The notes: generated by a model from the letters alone, not told the origin. 7,152 bases of DNA from CAZAQB01 sp964487155 (GCA_964487155.1 CAZAQB010000166.1:1-7152); one strand, 5' to 3'. Shown: positions 1 to 6,981, numbered from the stretch's first letter. Numbers and translations are program-made.

Positions 1-1
1 G

Positions 2-961
2 CCCCTCCGGCAGCTCGTCGAAATGGTCCGGGTGGGCCTGCTCGGGATCGGCCTCGTAACGGGCCATGCGCTGGATGAAATCGGTCTCCTCGGGCCAGTG
101 CACCAGGGCTTCCCGGTGCCAATGGGCGGCGCTGGCCCGGGCCTCGCCGACCCGGTCCATGGCCACCAGCGCGGTGATCTCCAAGAGCGCCGGTCTTGGG
201 TCGGAGCGGTCGGCCTTCAGGGCCATTCGGGCCCGGCGCAAGGCCTCTTCGGGGTCGCCGGCGATGAGCGCCACGGCCCCGATCCGGGCGTTGCCGTAGC
301 CCGCCAGGGGCCCGCGGTCCTGGTCCGCCAGCCGCGCGGTCAGGAGCGCGGCCTCCGGCTCCCGGCGCTGATCGTCGAGCGCCTCCATCAGCAGATCCAA
401 GGCCGGCAGCAGCACATCCATGCCGCCCCGGGCGGGCAAGCTCTCGAACACCGGCAGCAGCAGATCCGGGACACCCTCAAAGCCCGCCTCCTCGGCCAGG
501 TGCTCGGCCACCGCCAGCTTGAGGCTGAGCGGGGCCTGGCGATCCGCCGCCAGCGCCTGGCGCTGGGAGGCGTCAAGACTGGCGGCGACGACCCGCCGCA
601 CGGCCTCGTCCAGCGGCTCCGGAACCTGGCCCTGCATCGGGGCGCAGCATTTCTTGAACTTGCGCCCGGAGCCGCAGGGGCAGGGATCGTTGCGGCGCAC
701 CGGGGGCAGCGGCCGGGCCTTGAAGTGACGATCCGGCTGCGGCAGCGCATCCCAGATGGAGCGCCCCAGCCAGTGCAGCATGCGCCGCAGATCCTCGCCT
801 TCCAGCTCCAGGACGGCGAGCTCGGCGGTGTCCGCCTGCTCCTGCATCCAGGCCAGGAAGGCATCCGGCTGCCCCAGCTCCAGCGCCTTTGCCACCGCGC
901 GGTCGCACAGCTGCGCCAGGGCGGCGGCCTGGGCCGGGGGAATTTCGGCGTCCGTCTCCAT
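2..961 (-). CDS. SEC-C zinc-motif protein with TPR-like C-terminal half (partial; C-terminus beyond left edge)
   Basis: Reading leftward from the ATG at 961-959, the frame is open for 320 codons with no stop and runs off the left edge. The protein begins METDAEIPPAQ. Residues 91-106 read NDPCPCGSGRKFKKCC, an exact SEC-C motif; C94, C96, C105 and C106 are the expected zinc ligands. SEC-C motifs are known from the C-terminus of SecA and from many stand-alone proteins, where they bind zinc and mediate protein contacts. The N-terminal 90 residues are helical and acidic. After the motif the chain is Ala/Leu/Glu-rich, and around residues 225-280 it has TPR-like helix pairs (for example GDPEEALRRARMALKADRSD). 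An in-frame TGA lies two codons upstream (965-967), which fixes the start closely. Only a weak Shine-Dalgarno (TGGTGA) precedes it. The helicase gene lies 241 bp upstream on the same strand. The precise function is unknown; the family call is firm. Confidence 0.9.
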   Translation of the reverse strand, partial: METDAEIPPAQAAALAQLCDRAVAKALELGQPDAFLAWMQEQADTAELAVLELEGEDLRRMLHWLGRSIWDALPQPDRHFKARPLPPVRRNDPCPCGSGRKFKKCCAPMQGQVPEPLDEAVRRVVAASLDASQRQALAADRQAPLSLKLAVAEHLAEEAGFEGVPDLLLPVFESLPARGGMDVLLPALDLLMEALDDQRREPEAALLTARLADQDRGPLAGYGNARIGAVALIAGDPEEALRRARMALKADRSDPRPALLEITALVAMDRVGEARASAAHWHREALVHWPEETDFIQRMARYEADPEQAHPDHFDELPEG

Positions 962-1202
962 GAATCACCAACCGTCGTGGCGAGAGTGCACGCAGCTTAA
1001 CCGAAGCGCCGCCCGGTGCATGAGGGGCGAGAGCCGGCGGGCTTGGAGATCGCCGCGGCCAAGAGTTCGGCCCGGCATCGCCCGCCGTCGCGAGACGCCC
1101 CGCGAGCCGCCGTAGACCCACGTTGCGAAGAAACGTGGGGGCCGGCGTAGCAAGCGCCGAGGTGCCAATCGCGAAGCCCGCGGCCCGGGCCAACCCGCGG
1201 CA
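962..1202. other. Intergenic gap between SNF2 helicase and SEC-C gene
   Basis: There is no credible gene here. Open frames crossing it are Arg/Ala/Pro-rich shadows of the neighbours. Just after the helicase stop lies the palindrome GGCCCGGGCC (1182-1191), flanked by two CCGCGG copies (1178-1183 and 1195-1200) that could pair as a stem. Further left are two small hairpins (1117-1139 and 1143-1159). No T-run follows any of these in the minus direction, so none is a standard intrinsic terminator. The most AT-rich spot before the SEC-C start is GGTTAAGC on the minus strand near 995-1003. It might belong to a promoter, but no matching -35 box is visible. Confidence 0.6.
1117..1159. repeat. Pair of adjacent intergenic hairpins (REP-like)
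   Basis: The first hairpin pairs CCCACGTT (1117-1124) with AACGTGGG (1132-1139) around a 7-nt loop, a perfect 8-bp stem. The second pairs CGGCG (1143-1147) with CGCCG (1155-1159), also around a 7-nt loop. Two neighbouring stems between genes resemble REP/BIME-type elements or an mRNA 3'-end stabiliser for the helicase transcript. No U-tract follows in the minus direction, so Rho-independent termination is unlikely. Whether the sequence recurs elsewhere in the genome cannot be seen here. Confidence 0.5.
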
Positions 1203-4200
1203 CTAAACAAGCGGCTCGAACAGCGCCTCCACGTCGGCCATCTCCAGGGCCGCGGTGCTGCCGCCGGCGCCGCCCAGCAGGGCCTCGCCCAGGGCCGCCT
1301 TGCGCTCCTGCAGGGCGACGATGCGCTCCTCCACGGTGCCCCGGGTCAGCAGATGGTAGATGAATACCGGCTGGGTCTGGCCGATGCGGTGGGCGCGGTC
1401 GCTGGCCTGGCGCATGACCGCCGGGTTCCACCAGGGGTCGTAGTGGATGACCACGTCGGCGGCGGTCAGATTCAGGCCGGTGCCGCCGGCCTTGAGGCTG
1501 ATCAGGAACAGGTCCACCTCGCCGGCCTGGAAGCTGCGCACCGGGGTCTCCCGGTCGCGGGTGCGGCCGGTGAGCTTCACGTAGTTGAGATCGAGCGGCG
1601 CCAGGGCCTCCTCGATCAGCGCCAGCATGGAGGTGAACTGGGAGAACAGCAGCACGCGGCGCCCCTCCCCGCGCAGGTCCGAGAGCAGTTCCAGCAGCAG
1701 TTCCAGCTTGGCCGAGCCCTTCACCGAGCGGGCGCTGTCCATGGGCAGCAGGCGCGGGTCGCAGCACACCTGGCGCAGCTTCAGCAGCGCGTCCAGCACC
1801 ACCACCTGGCTGCGCGCCAGGCCCCTGCGGGCGACCTCCTTGCGGACCCGCTCCTGCATGGCCGAGCGCACCGTCTCGTAGAGGTCGCGCTGGCCGCCCT
1901 CCAGTTCCGCGAACTGCTGGATCTCGGTCTTCGGGGGCAGCTCGGCGGCCACCGCCTCCTTGGTGCGGCGCAGCAGAAACGGCTGGATGCGCGCGCGCAG
2001 GGAGTCCCGCCGGGCGCTGTCGTCGCGGCGCTCGATGGGCCGGCGGAACAGCCGGCCAAAGCTCTTGGCGTCCCCCAGCAGCCCCGGCAGCAGGAAGTCG
2101 AACTGGGACCAGAGTTCCCCGAGGTGGTTCTCCAGGGGGGTGCCCGTGAGGCAGATGCGCTGGCGGGCCTGCAGGCGGCGTACCGCCTGGGCGGCCTTGG
2201 CGCGGGGGTTCTTGACCGCCTGGGCCTCGTCCAGCACGCAGAGGTGAAATTGGTGGCGGCTCAGGGTCTCCACGTCGCGGTGCACCAGGGCATAGGTGGT
2301 GAGCACCAGGTCGTGCTCGGGGATGGTCTCCACCGTGGCGTGGCGGCCGGGGCCGTGCAGGCGCAGCACCCGCAGGCCGGGGGCAAAGCGCTCCGCCTCC
2401 CGCTCCCAGTTGAACAGCAGGCTGGTGGGGGCCACCACCAGACTGGGGCGCTCGGCCCGGCCGGCCTCCTTGTCTAGCAGCAGGTGGGCCAGCAGCTGTA
2501 CGGTCTTGCCGAGCCCCATGTCGTCGGCCAGCACGCCGCCGAGCTGCTGGCCACCCAGCTGCTGCAGCCAGCCCACCCCCTGGCGCTGGTAGTCCCGCAG
2601 GGTGGCCTGCAGGCCGGCGGGCGGGGCGGCCGGCTCGACCCGGCCCAGGCTGGCCAGGCGCCGGCCCAGCTCCCGCAGCCCGGTATCGCCCTCCCACTGC
2701 AGCGGCGCCGCCTCGGAATCCAGCTCCGGCAGCAGCCCGGCCCGCAGCGCCGGCAGCCGCAGCTCGCCGTCGGTGATCTCCAGCTGCGGATCGTAGAGCT
2801 CGGTGAGGGTGCGCAGGATGGGCACCAGCCGCGCCGCCGGCATGGGCAGCACCCGGCCCTCGCCGACGTCCACCAGCAGGGCGGACTCGGGATCGATGCG
2901 GTCCAGATAGGCCTGGGACATGGCCTCCGGGGCGCGGCGAATCAGATCCAGCAGCACCGGCAGCAGGGCGATGCGCTCGCCGTCCACCTGCACGCCCAGG
3001 TCCAGGTCGAACCAGCCCGAGCCCGAATCCTCGTCCAGTTCGGCGTACCACTGCTCCGGTTCCACCAGCCGGTAGGGAAACGCGGGGTCGACGCTGACCC
3101 GCCAACCCTCGGCCTCCAGGCGGGGGAAGTCCCGGGCTACCAGCACCCACCACTGGGAGTCCTGGGCGGTGAACACGATGCCGCGGCCGGCCGTGCGCAG
3201 GGGCTCAAGGTCCAGGCCGCGCAGCGTCTCCAGAGCGGCGCGCTCGGTGTCCAGGTGGCGCTGAATCCGCCACAGCTGGCCGTCGTGGAGCCGGGTGACG
3301 GTCTCTTCCGGGGCCGAGGCCTCGACTTCCACGCCCTGGTAGTCGAACCCGAGCTCGGCCACCGGGAGATCCTCCAGGTCGTCCGGGTAGCCATCCGCCG
3401 ACACCGGCAGGATCCGCAGGTGGAGATGAGGCCGGGGCGCGACGCCCTCCAGCTGGCGCTCCTCCGGCACCGCCGGCATGGGCAGATCGCCGCCCAGGCG
3501 GGCCAGGGGCTCGCGCACCTCAGCGAGTTCGGCCGGCGTGATCGCCGGGGCACGGGCCATGGCCAGGGCCACGGGCTCGGGCAGGCCGGTGTCGAGGGGC
3601 CCTACCTCGGCGGTGGCAGGATCCAGGTAGTACAGGGGCTGGGCCGGCACCGCCCGGACCGGCTGCTCGGCGTCCGCCAGCCGCACCTCCAGGCGCTGGG
3701 TGCCGTCGTCGTCCGCCACCCACTCGAACGCCCCCTGGCGGGCCGGGCCGAGGCGCAGCGGGCCGGTCTCGTAGTGCTCCACCCAGGCCCGCTCGCTGGT
3801 GGCCAGTTCCTCCAGCACAGGCCGCACGCAGCCGGGATCCAGCGGCCCACCGGCGTAGGGCCTGGCCATGTCGAGCCAGCGCAGCAGCCGCTGGTCCACC
3901 GGCCGCAGGAACCTGGCGCCGCTGGTTCCGTCCCCCTGATAGGGCGCCAGCCGGCCGAAACCGCCGTCCTTGCGCAGGCGGGTCTTGTAGACGCCCACCT
4001 TGAGCCCGCCCTCGGCGTGCCACCCCAGGCGGTAGATGAGCTGCTCGGCAGGCGCTGCCGCCTCGGCGCTGCCCGAGGCCCGCTCCAAGGCATCCAGCCA
4101 CAACCGGGTGCGGGGCGTGAGGTCGGTCTGGGGGATGGTCCCGAGACTGTCGATGCACTCGGCGATCACCGCCACGGCGTGCTTGCAGTTGACGCCCATG

Positions 4201-4445
4201 GGGCAGGTGCAGGTGCAGCGCGCCGCCGGCCCCGATGCCGACAGGGGCAGAAACTGCACGTACACCTGGTACGGATAGCGGGAGCGTCCCCGCACCCGCC
4301 CGTAGAGCCCGCGCTCGGACGGGGTGATGTCCAGCACGCGGCCGTCGGCGCAGTACTCGAAGCCCCGGTAGACCGAGCGCTGGTCGAAGGACTCCCAGAG
4401 CGCGTCCTCGCCGCGGGCCGCCAGCCAGCGCCGCAATAGCTCCAT
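1203..4445 (-). CDS. SWIM zinc finger, SNF2-family DNA helicase/translocase
   Basis: This 1080-residue protein is predicted to be a cytoplasmic ATP-dependent double-stranded DNA translocase. The N-terminus carries a SWIM zinc finger (C79-T-C81, then C87-K-H89), a nucleic-acid or protein-binding module. Residues about 110-605 match no domain I can name. The SNF2 ATPase core starts near residue 612 (LQATLRDYQRQGVGWL). Walker A is DDMGLGKT (641-648), motif II is DEAQ (739-742), the form common in bacterial SNF2 proteins, and motif III is LTGTP (766-770). The C-terminal RecA lobe has LLFSQF (932-937), LKAGGTGLNLT (984-994) and motif VI with QASDRAHRIGQ (1013-1023). All catalytic motifs are intact, so it should be active. 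The ATG at 4445 is preceded by GAGGT with a 5-nt gap. The gene lies 132 bp downstream of the dehydratase gene. Bacterial SNF2-SWIM proteins are associated with transcription recycling, repair or defence; the sequence does not decide which. Confidence 0.95.
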   Translation of the reverse strand: MELLRRWLAARGEDALWESFDQRSVYRGFEYCADGRVLDITPSERGLYGRVRGRSRYPYQVYVQFLPLSASGPAARCTCTCPMGVNCKHAVAVIAECIDSLGTIPQTDLTPRTRLWLDALERASGSAEAAAPAEQLIYRLGWHAEGGLKVGVYKTRLRKDGGFGRLAPYQGDGTSGARFLRPVDQRLLRWLDMARPYAGGPLDPGCVRPVLEELATSERAWVEHYETGPLRLGPARQGAFEWVADDDGTQRLEVRLADAEQPVRAVPAQPLYYLDPATAEVGPLDTGLPEPVALAMARAPAITPAELAEVREPLARLGGDLPMPAVPEERQLEGVAPRPHLHLRILPVSADGYPDDLEDLPVAELGFDYQGVEVEASAPEETVTRLHDGQLWRIQRHLDTERAALETLRGLDLEPLRTAGRGIVFTAQDSQWWVLVARDFPRLEAEGWRVSVDPAFPYRLVEPEQWYAELDEDSGSGWFDLDLGVQVDGERIALLPVLLDLIRRAPEAMSQAYLDRIDPESALLVDVGEGRVLPMPAARLVPILRTLTELYDPQLEITDGELRLPALRAGLLPELDSEAAPLQWEGDTGLRELGRRLASLGRVEPAAPPAGLQATLRDYQRQGVGWLQQLGGQQLGGVLADDMGLGKTVQLLAHLLLDKEAGRAERPSLVVAPTSLLFNWEREAERFAPGLRVLRLHGPGRHATVETIPEHDLVLTTYALVHRDVETLSRHQFHLCVLDEAQAVKNPRAKAAQAVRRLQARQRICLTGTPLENHLGELWSQFDFLLPGLLGDAKSFGRLFRRPIERRDDSARRDSLRARIQPFLLRRTKEAVAAELPPKTEIQQFAELEGGQRDLYETVRSAMQERVRKEVARRGLARSQVVVLDALLKLRQVCCDPRLLPMDSARSVKGSAKLELLLELLSDLRGEGRRVLLFSQFTSMLALIEEALAPLDLNYVKLTGRTRDRETPVRSFQAGEVDLFLISLKAGGTGLNLTAADVVIHYDPWWNPAVMRQASDRAHRIGQTQPVFIYHLLTRGTVEERIVALQERKAALGEALLGGAGGSTAALEMADVEALFEPLV

Positions 4446-4577
4446 TCACGACCTCGAAAATATCTTGTGGGCGAACGCCAAGCCGCCCATTACAGAGGCA
4501 GCGCCGGCGCGGTGCAAGCGCTCCGGAGTTACCCACCCCGTGAGCCCGGGAGGGGCGGGGGGCGAGCGGCGCGGCGC
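4446..4577. other. Intergenic gap between dehydratase and SNF2 helicase genes
   Basis: This gap of 132 bp holds the leader of the helicase gene and the downstream end of the dehydratase gene. It contains perfect palindromes GCGCCGGCGC (4501-4510) and CTCCGGAG (4521-4528), then a G/C run next to the dehydratase stop. No stem followed by a T-run in the minus direction is present, so no intrinsic terminator is called. Read-through from the dehydratase gene into the helicase gene remains possible. Confidence 0.5.
4451..4455 (-). promoter_or_regulatory. Ribosome binding site of the SNF2 helicase gene
   Basis: On the minus strand GAGGT lies 5 nt before the ATG at 4445. It is the clearest Shine-Dalgarno in the window and supports this start over internal ATGs. 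A short AT-rich block just upstream (AAGATATTTT, minus strand, 4457-4466) stands out in this GC-rich DNA. It could include a -10 element or simply be an unstructured leader; no well-spaced -35 box is visible. Confidence 0.6.
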
Positions 4578-6560
4578 TCAGTCGCCGCGCTTGGCGGCCA
4601 GGTAGGTGACCTTGGCAGGCGCGCGGGGCGGCAGCACACCGGCGGGCGGCCCCCCGTACTGGCGCCACATGAGATCGTGGATCTCGTCCGCGGCGCAGTA
4701 GCCGTGCACCACCTCGGTGAGCAGGGCCCGGGCCTTGTGGCAGTCGAAGCCGTGCCAGGCGGCCTCCAGCCGGCGCAGATAGGCACGGGTGTCCGACCAG
4801 GGATAGGCCAGCTCCTGGGCGCGCAGGATCATCGGGTGGGGCGTGGGGGTGACATCGTCGCCCAGCAGCAGCTCCTCGTAGAGCTTCTCGCCGGGGCGCA
4901 GGCCGGTGAACTCGATGGCGATGTCGCCATGGGGGTGCTCGGCGTCGCGCACCTCCAGGCCCGCCAGGCGGATCATGCGGCGGGCGAGATCGACGATGCG
5001 CACCGGCTCACCCATGTCCAGCACGAACACGTCGCCGCCCTGGGCCATGGCGCCGGCCTGGATCACCAGGCCCGCGGCCTCGGGGATGGTCATGAAATAA
5101 CGGGTGACGTCCTGGTGGGTGACGGTCACCGGGCCGCCCCGAGCGATCTGGTCGCGGAATAACGGCACCACCGAGCCGGACGACCCCAGCACGTTGCCGA
5201 AGCGCACCATGCAGAACGTGGTGGCGGTGCGGCCGCGGCGTGGCGGGCGCGAGTTCATGCCCTGCAGCACCAGCTCGGCGAAGCGCTTGGTGGCGCCCAT
5301 CACGTTGGTGGGCCGCACCGCCTTGTCGGTGGACACCAGCACAAAGGTCTCCACCCCGGCGGAAGCCGCCGCCTCGGCGCAGTTCCAGGTGCCGAAGACG
5401 TTGTTGAACACGCCGGCCAGCAGGTTGTTCTCGACGATGGGCACGTGCTTGTAGGCTGCCGCGTGGTAGACGGTCTGCACCTGCCAGGTCTGCATGATGC
5501 GCAGGATGTGAGCGCGCTCGGTGACCGAGCCCAGCAGGGGCACCAGCTTCACCTGCAGGCCGTGGCGGGCGGTGAGGGCCTTCAACTCGTTATCGATGCG
5601 GTACAGGGCCAGTTCGGAGAGCTCGAACGCCACCAGCACCCTCGGCTCCAGCGCCAGGATCTGCCGGCACAGCTCGGAGCCGATGGAACCGCCGGCGCCG
5701 GTGACCATGACCACCTTGCCGGTGATGCAAGCGTGCAGCAGCTCGGGGGACGGCGCCACCGGGTCGCGGCCCAGGAGATCCTCGATCTCCACCTCGCGCA
5801 CCTCGTCGACCCGGGCGTCCCCGGACACCAGGTCGGAGAGGGCCGGCAGCGTGCGCACGTGCACCGCCAGGGGCTCCAGGCGCTCGATGATGGCGTTGCG
5901 CCGGGCCCGGGAAGCCGACGGCATGGCCAGCAGCACCTGATCCACCGAAAGCCGCTCCACCAGTTCCGGCAAGCGCTCAGGCCCATGGACTGGAACGCCG
6001 TGCATGGTGCCGCCGTGCAGACTGCGGTCGTCGTCCACGAAGGCCACCGGCTCGTAGCGATCACCGCCCAGCAGAGCCGCCGCCGCCTGGGTGCCGGAGC
6101 CTCCGGCACCGTAGATGATTACCGGCTCCTTGCCGGTGCGCATGCGCCCCAGCCCCTGCAGTGAGAGCCGGATCAGAAAGCGGCTGCCGCCCACGTAGAG
6201 CAGCGCCATAATCCAGTAGAGGATCGCCACCGAGCGGGGCAGCCCGCGCAGGTCGGAGAGCATGCTGAAGGCGAGCAGCAGCAGGGCCGAAACGCTGACC
6301 CCGGCAATCACCGCCAGGGCCGCGCGGGACGACATGAAGCGGATGATGGCCCGGTACATGCCGAAGAAGTGCAGGACCGGGACGGTCGCCAGCGGCACCA
6401 GCAGGAACAGCAACCAGAAGCGCTCGACATCCGGCGTCGGCGTGCCGAAGCGCAGCGCGAACGCCGACCACAGGGCCAGCGGCAGCATCACGACGTCGGC
6501 CACCACCATGATGGCCTGCTTGGCGCGCCTGGGCAGGCGCTGGACCAAGACCGAGAACAT
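4578..6560 (-). CDS. Membrane-bound nucleotide-sugar 4,6-dehydratase, WbpM/CapD/FlaA1 family (polysaccharide biosynthesis protein)
   Basis: This 660-residue inner-membrane enzyme is predicted to convert UDP-GlcNAc to its 4-keto-6-deoxy derivative, the first step toward QuiNAc-, FucNAc- or bacillosamine-type sugars. Four hydrophobic segments (about 15-35, 49-66, 81-100 and 111-126) anchor the N-terminus. A first Rossmann-like domain begins VIIYGAGGSG (147-156). The catalytic SDR domain begins VTGAGGSIGSEL (286-297). LVSTDKAVRPTNVMGATK (408-425) gives S410, D412, K413, M421 and K425. A Met replaces the usual SDR Tyr in the YxxxK position, the SMK arrangement known from WbpM-type large homologues. 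RPGEKLYEELL (555-565) is a typical family C-terminal signature. Length fits full-length WbpM (about 660 aa). An upstream in-frame ATG at 6680 would add 40 Gly/Pro/Arg-rich residues, atypical before a membrane anchor, so the ATG at 6560 is preferred although its Shine-Dalgarno (a G-run) is poor. Substrate specificity is inferred from the family. No other sugar gene is nearby. Confidence 0.94.
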   Translation of the reverse strand: MFSVLVQRLPRRAKQAIMVVADVVMLPLALWSAFALRFGTPTPDVERFWLLFLLVPLATVPVLHFFGMYRAIIRFMSSRAALAVIAGVSVSALLLLAFSMLSDLRGLPRSVAILYWIMALLYVGGSRFLIRLSLQGLGRMRTGKEPVIIYGAGGSGTQAAAALLGGDRYEPVAFVDDDRSLHGGTMHGVPVHGPERLPELVERLSVDQVLLAMPSASRARRNAIIERLEPLAVHVRTLPALSDLVSGDARVDEVREVEIEDLLGRDPVAPSPELLHACITGKVVMVTGAGGSIGSELCRQILALEPRVLVAFELSELALYRIDNELKALTARHGLQVKLVPLLGSVTERAHILRIMQTWQVQTVYHAAAYKHVPIVENNLLAGVFNNVFGTWNCAEAAASAGVETFVLVSTDKAVRPTNVMGATKRFAELVLQGMNSRPPRRGRTATTFCMVRFGNVLGSSGSVVPLFRDQIARGGPVTVTHQDVTRYFMTIPEAAGLVIQAGAMAQGGDVFVLDMGEPVRIVDLARRMIRLAGLEVRDAEHPHGDIAIEFTGLRPGEKLYEELLLGDDVTPTPHPMILRAQELAYPWSDTRAYLRRLEAAWHGFDCHKARALLTEVVHGYCAADEIHDLMWRQYGGPPAGVLPPRAPAKVTYLAAKRGD

Positions 6561-6590
6561 TGCGACCCCCCGGAATCGCTTCCCACCTGC

Positions 6591-6613
6591 TCCCCGGCCC
6601 GGATCCCCGGCCC
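6591..6613. repeat. 10-bp direct repeat TCCCCGGCCC in the dehydratase leader
   Basis: TCCCCGGCCC occurs at 6591-6600 and again at 6604-6613, a 13-bp period, about 30 bp before the dehydratase start. It could be a tandem protein-binding site, or chance in GC-rich DNA. The right copy overlaps the stem of the plus-strand hairpin. Confidence 0.4.
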
Positions 6614-6635
6614 CACTGCGTGGGGTGATTTTTTT
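6611..6635 (+). terminator. Terminator-like hairpin with T-run on the plus strand
   Basis: CCCCAC (6611-6616) pairs with GTGGGG (6620-6625) around a TGC loop. After TGA come seven T residues (6629-6635). On the plus strand this has the form of a Rho-independent terminator, with a short but fully GC-rich stem. No plus-strand gene lies upstream: the DNA to the left is the antisense of the dehydratase coding region. In the dehydratase mRNA the same sequence would be an A-run followed by a hairpin in the 5' leader, which would not terminate. It may end an antisense transcript or be a relic. Confidence 0.5.
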
Positions 6636-6669
6636 GTTATCGGCGGGGCTGCCCGGCGGGAGCGTTGCC

Positions 6670-6687
6670 TGCCGGCTCAAGCCGGCA
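6670..6687. repeat. TGCCGGC/GCCGGCA hairpin
   Basis: TGCCGGC (6670-6676) and GCCGGCA (6681-6687) form a perfect 7-bp stem with a TCAA tetraloop. It lies about 110 bp upstream of the dehydratase start. Short stems built on GCCGGC are common in intergenic repeats of GC-rich proteobacteria. No T-run follows on either strand. Confidence 0.45.
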
Positions 6688-6690
6688 CCA

Positions 6691-6711
6691 CTGTCACATC
6701 CTGTGAAACAG
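6691..6711. promoter_or_regulatory. TCACA-TCC-TGTGA dyad, possible operator or small hairpin
   Basis: CTGTCACA (6691-6698) and TGTGA (6702-6706) plus CAG (6709-6711) form an inverted repeat around TCC, with a two-base AA bulge. It lies about 130-150 bp upstream of the dehydratase start. The half-sites are in the opposite order to a CRP box (TGTGA...TCACA), so it is not called as one. It may bind an unknown regulator or form a small hairpin. Confidence 0.3.
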
Positions 6712-6910
6712 CCGCAGAGGATACGCCTGGGAAAACCCCGAATCCATGACGCAGTGCAACTTCTGCGGCCTGTCGAGGGCTCGTCCCGGCAAACCGCCTA
6801 CCCCAGGGCCGACTCGTACGCGGCGACGCCTCGCCCGGGAACAGAGGCAGCTGCAGCCGGCTTCGGCGGGGCACCGGGGTGTTCGGGCAACGCCGGATTC
6901 CACCCGCCGT

Positions 6911-6963
6911 AGCCCGAGAGTGCGCGAAGCGTAAGCTTGGAATGCCGCAGGCAGTCTCGGGCT
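6911..6963. repeat. Long-loop inverted repeat AGCCCGAGA/TCTCGGGCT
   Basis: AGCCCGAGA (6911-6919) and its exact reverse complement (6955-6963) bracket 35 bp that include GCGCGAAGCGTAAGC. The composition resembles widespread gammaproteobacterial intergenic repeats with GTAGCCCG and GCGAAGCGTAA cores. That resemblance is from memory, and copy number cannot be checked here. Confidence 0.45.
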
Positions 6964-6981
6964 TGCCCGAGGATGGGCTGC

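Noticed and set aside
23..1000. Open plus-strand frame of 325 codons, longest in the left part
   Set aside because: It is antisense to the SEC-C gene, has no recognisable motif and is full of Gly/Arg/Gln/His repeats. The minus frame carries an exact SEC-C motif and is open without a stop to the window edge.
1107..1115. CCGCCGTAG shared with 6904-6912 as a dispersed repeat
   Set aside because: A 9-bp match is easily expected by chance in DNA this rich in G/C, and the flanks do not align convincingly.
997..3153. Open minus-strand frame of 718 codons overlapping the helicase
   Set aside because: It is a Gly/Ala/Pro/Arg-rich out-of-frame reading of the helicase, whose own frame has complete SNF2 motifs.
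2484..4439. Open plus-strand frame of 651 codons opposite the helicase
   Set aside because: It is a frame shadow produced by strong third-position G/C in the helicase. The composition is low-complexity and no domain is visible.
4501..4528. Palindromes GCGCCGGCGC and CTCCGGAG as operators or terminator
   Set aside because: Short self-complementary G/C words are common here, and no T-run or spacing supports a regulatory role.
6694..6706. CRP-type box
   Set aside because: The half-sites are TCACA then TGTGA with a 3-bp spacer, the reverse order and wrong spacing for the CRP consensus.
6786..6800. Minus-strand GTAGGCGGTTTG as an ops/JUMPstart (RfaH) element upstream of a polysaccharide gene
   Set aside because: It matches the GGCGGTAG core at only 6 of 8 bases and lacks the rest of the JUMPstart sequence.
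6746..6934. Short plus-strand frame beginning MTQCNFCGLSR with a CxxC pair
   Set aside because: It briefly resembles a zinc ribbon, but no second pair follows, the rest is Arg/Pro-rich, and no ribosome binding site precedes it.
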